Source: Alphaproteobacteria bacterium
GTDB lineage: Bacteria; Pseudomonadota; Alphaproteobacteria; Sphingomonadales; Rhodothalassiaceae
DNA length: 7,128 bases
NCBI GenBank assembly: GCA_003694205.1
Contig: RFKS01000127.1
Coordinates: 1 to 7,128 of the forward strand
Reading direction: 5' to 3'
The translations under genes and the position numbers were made by a program. This document shows positions 6,745 to 7,128 of the stretch, piece by piece (position 1 is the stretch's first letter; each line of letters starts with the position of its first letter). Below the pieces are notes generated by a model. The model was not told the origin of the DNA, did not search any database, and saw nothing but the letters and a program-made list of their open reading frames with translations.

Positions 6745-6789
6745 CGTTTGCCCTTCGAGACGGCCGTTCCGGCCACCTCAGGGCGAACG
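6745..6789 (+). other. Long intergenic stem-loop between hydrolase and synthetase genes
   Basis: The 100-bp gap contains nested complementary arms. CGTTTGCCCT (6745-6754) pairs with AGGGCGAACG (6780-6789), with one G-U pair. GAG (6757-6759) pairs with CTC (6777-6779). GGCCG (6762-6766) pairs with CGGCC (6770-6774) across a TTC loop. The total is about 18 base pairs interrupted by a two-base bulge and an AC/AC internal loop. No T-run follows on either strand, so it is not a standard intrinsic terminator. It may attenuate transcription, protect the upstream mRNA, or block 3' decay. Confidence 0.55.
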
Positions 6790-6819
6790 GATCGAACGTG
6801 AATACCGGGGAAGAAGAGC

Positions 6820-7128
6820 ATGGAGCAGACCCTGAAATCCCGCGCCCTCGCACCGTTTTTCACACCGCAGAGCGTCGCCATCGTCGGCGCCAGCGAGCGT
6901 GCAACGAGCGCTGGCGGGGCGGTCTTTCACATGATGCGGAAGGCGGGGTTCGAAGGCACGCTCATTCCCGTCAATCCGAAAGGCGGGGACCTGCACGGCC
7001 TGCCGGTCGCGCGTTCGCTCCACGAGCTCGCGGAACCGGCCGATCTCGTGGTCATTGCCATCCGCCCCGATTTCATCGTCGATGCGGTGCGCGAGGCGGC
7101 GGACACCGGACACCGCGCGGTGCTCATC
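6820..7128 (+). CDS. NDP-forming acyl-CoA synthetase, N-terminal CoA-binding domain (partial)
   Basis: The frame opens at ATG 6820 with the purine run GGGGAAGAAGAG just ahead and continues to the window edge: 103 codons, 3' end missing. The sequence matches the CoA-binding domain of ADP-forming acetyl/acyl-CoA synthetases. It has FFTPQSVAIVGAS (13-25) with the Rossmann-type nucleotide loop, FEGTLIPVNPKGG (44-56), and a following DLVVIAIRPD strand-turn (75-84). Full-length members are about 700 residues with an added ATP-grasp part; short single-domain CoA-binding proteins also exist, so activity is not proven here. If complete, it would join CoA to a carboxylic acid, either activating the substrate for the PaaA-like oxygenase or handling a product. 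It follows the hydrolase by 100 bp that includes a stem-loop, so its expression may be partly uncoupled. Confidence 0.85.
   Translation, partial: MEQTLKSRALAPFFTPQSVAIVGASERATSAGGAVFHMMRKAGFEGTLIPVNPKGGDLHGLPVARSLHELAEPADLVVIAIRPDFIVDAVREAADTGHRAVLI

Noticed and set aside
6745..6789. Rho-independent terminator
   Set aside because: The stem is strong but no T-run follows on either strand, so it was listed only as a stem-loop.

Overview
The window is GC-rich (roughly two-thirds G+C by eye), with third codon positions almost always G or C, short Shine-Dalgarno-led gaps and ATGA stop/start overlaps. This suits a high-GC proteobacterium, most likely an alphaproteobacterium of the Hyphomicrobiales type. 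That assignment is inferred from codon style and gene content, because there is no rRNA or other marker. No tRNA, rRNA, CRISPR array, insertion sequence or phage gene was seen.

Layout: on the minus strand, positions 1517 to 1 carry a thiamine-diphosphate enzyme of the acetolactate synthase/benzoylformate decarboxylase superfamily, whose 3' end lies outside the window. A 139-bp AT-richer divergent intergenic region follows. It holds a good sigma70-type promoter for the plus strand and a perfect 9-bp inverted repeat over the predicted transcription start. From there seven plus-strand genes run as an apparent operon: (1) an N-terminal [2Fe-2S], FAD and NAD oxygenase reductase; (2) a short-chain dehydrogenase of the HSD17B4-like type; (3) a compact diiron protein homologous to PaaA, the catalytic subunit of phenylacetyl-CoA epoxidase; (4) a gentisate 1,2-dioxygenase-type bicupin; (5) a 194-residue protein I do not recognise; (6) a fumarylacetoacetate hydrolase-family hydrolase; (7) the start of an NDP-forming acyl-CoA synthetase. 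A strong stem-loop lies between (6) and (7).

Together the genes look like an aromatic-acid catabolic operon. The synthetase could make a CoA thioester. The PaaA-like oxygenase, fed by the reductase, could oxygenate it, and the dehydrogenase could oxidise an intermediate. The bicupin would open a gentisate-type ring, and the FAH hydrolase would cut the resulting maleyl- or fumarylpyruvate to pyruvate and a C4 diacid. The unusual point is a PaaA homologue with no PaaB, PaaC or PaaD gene visible, next to a reductase whose domain order differs from PaaE and beside a gentisate ring-cleavage module. That may be a minimal CoA-dependent route into gentisate. The substrate and the order of steps are inference.
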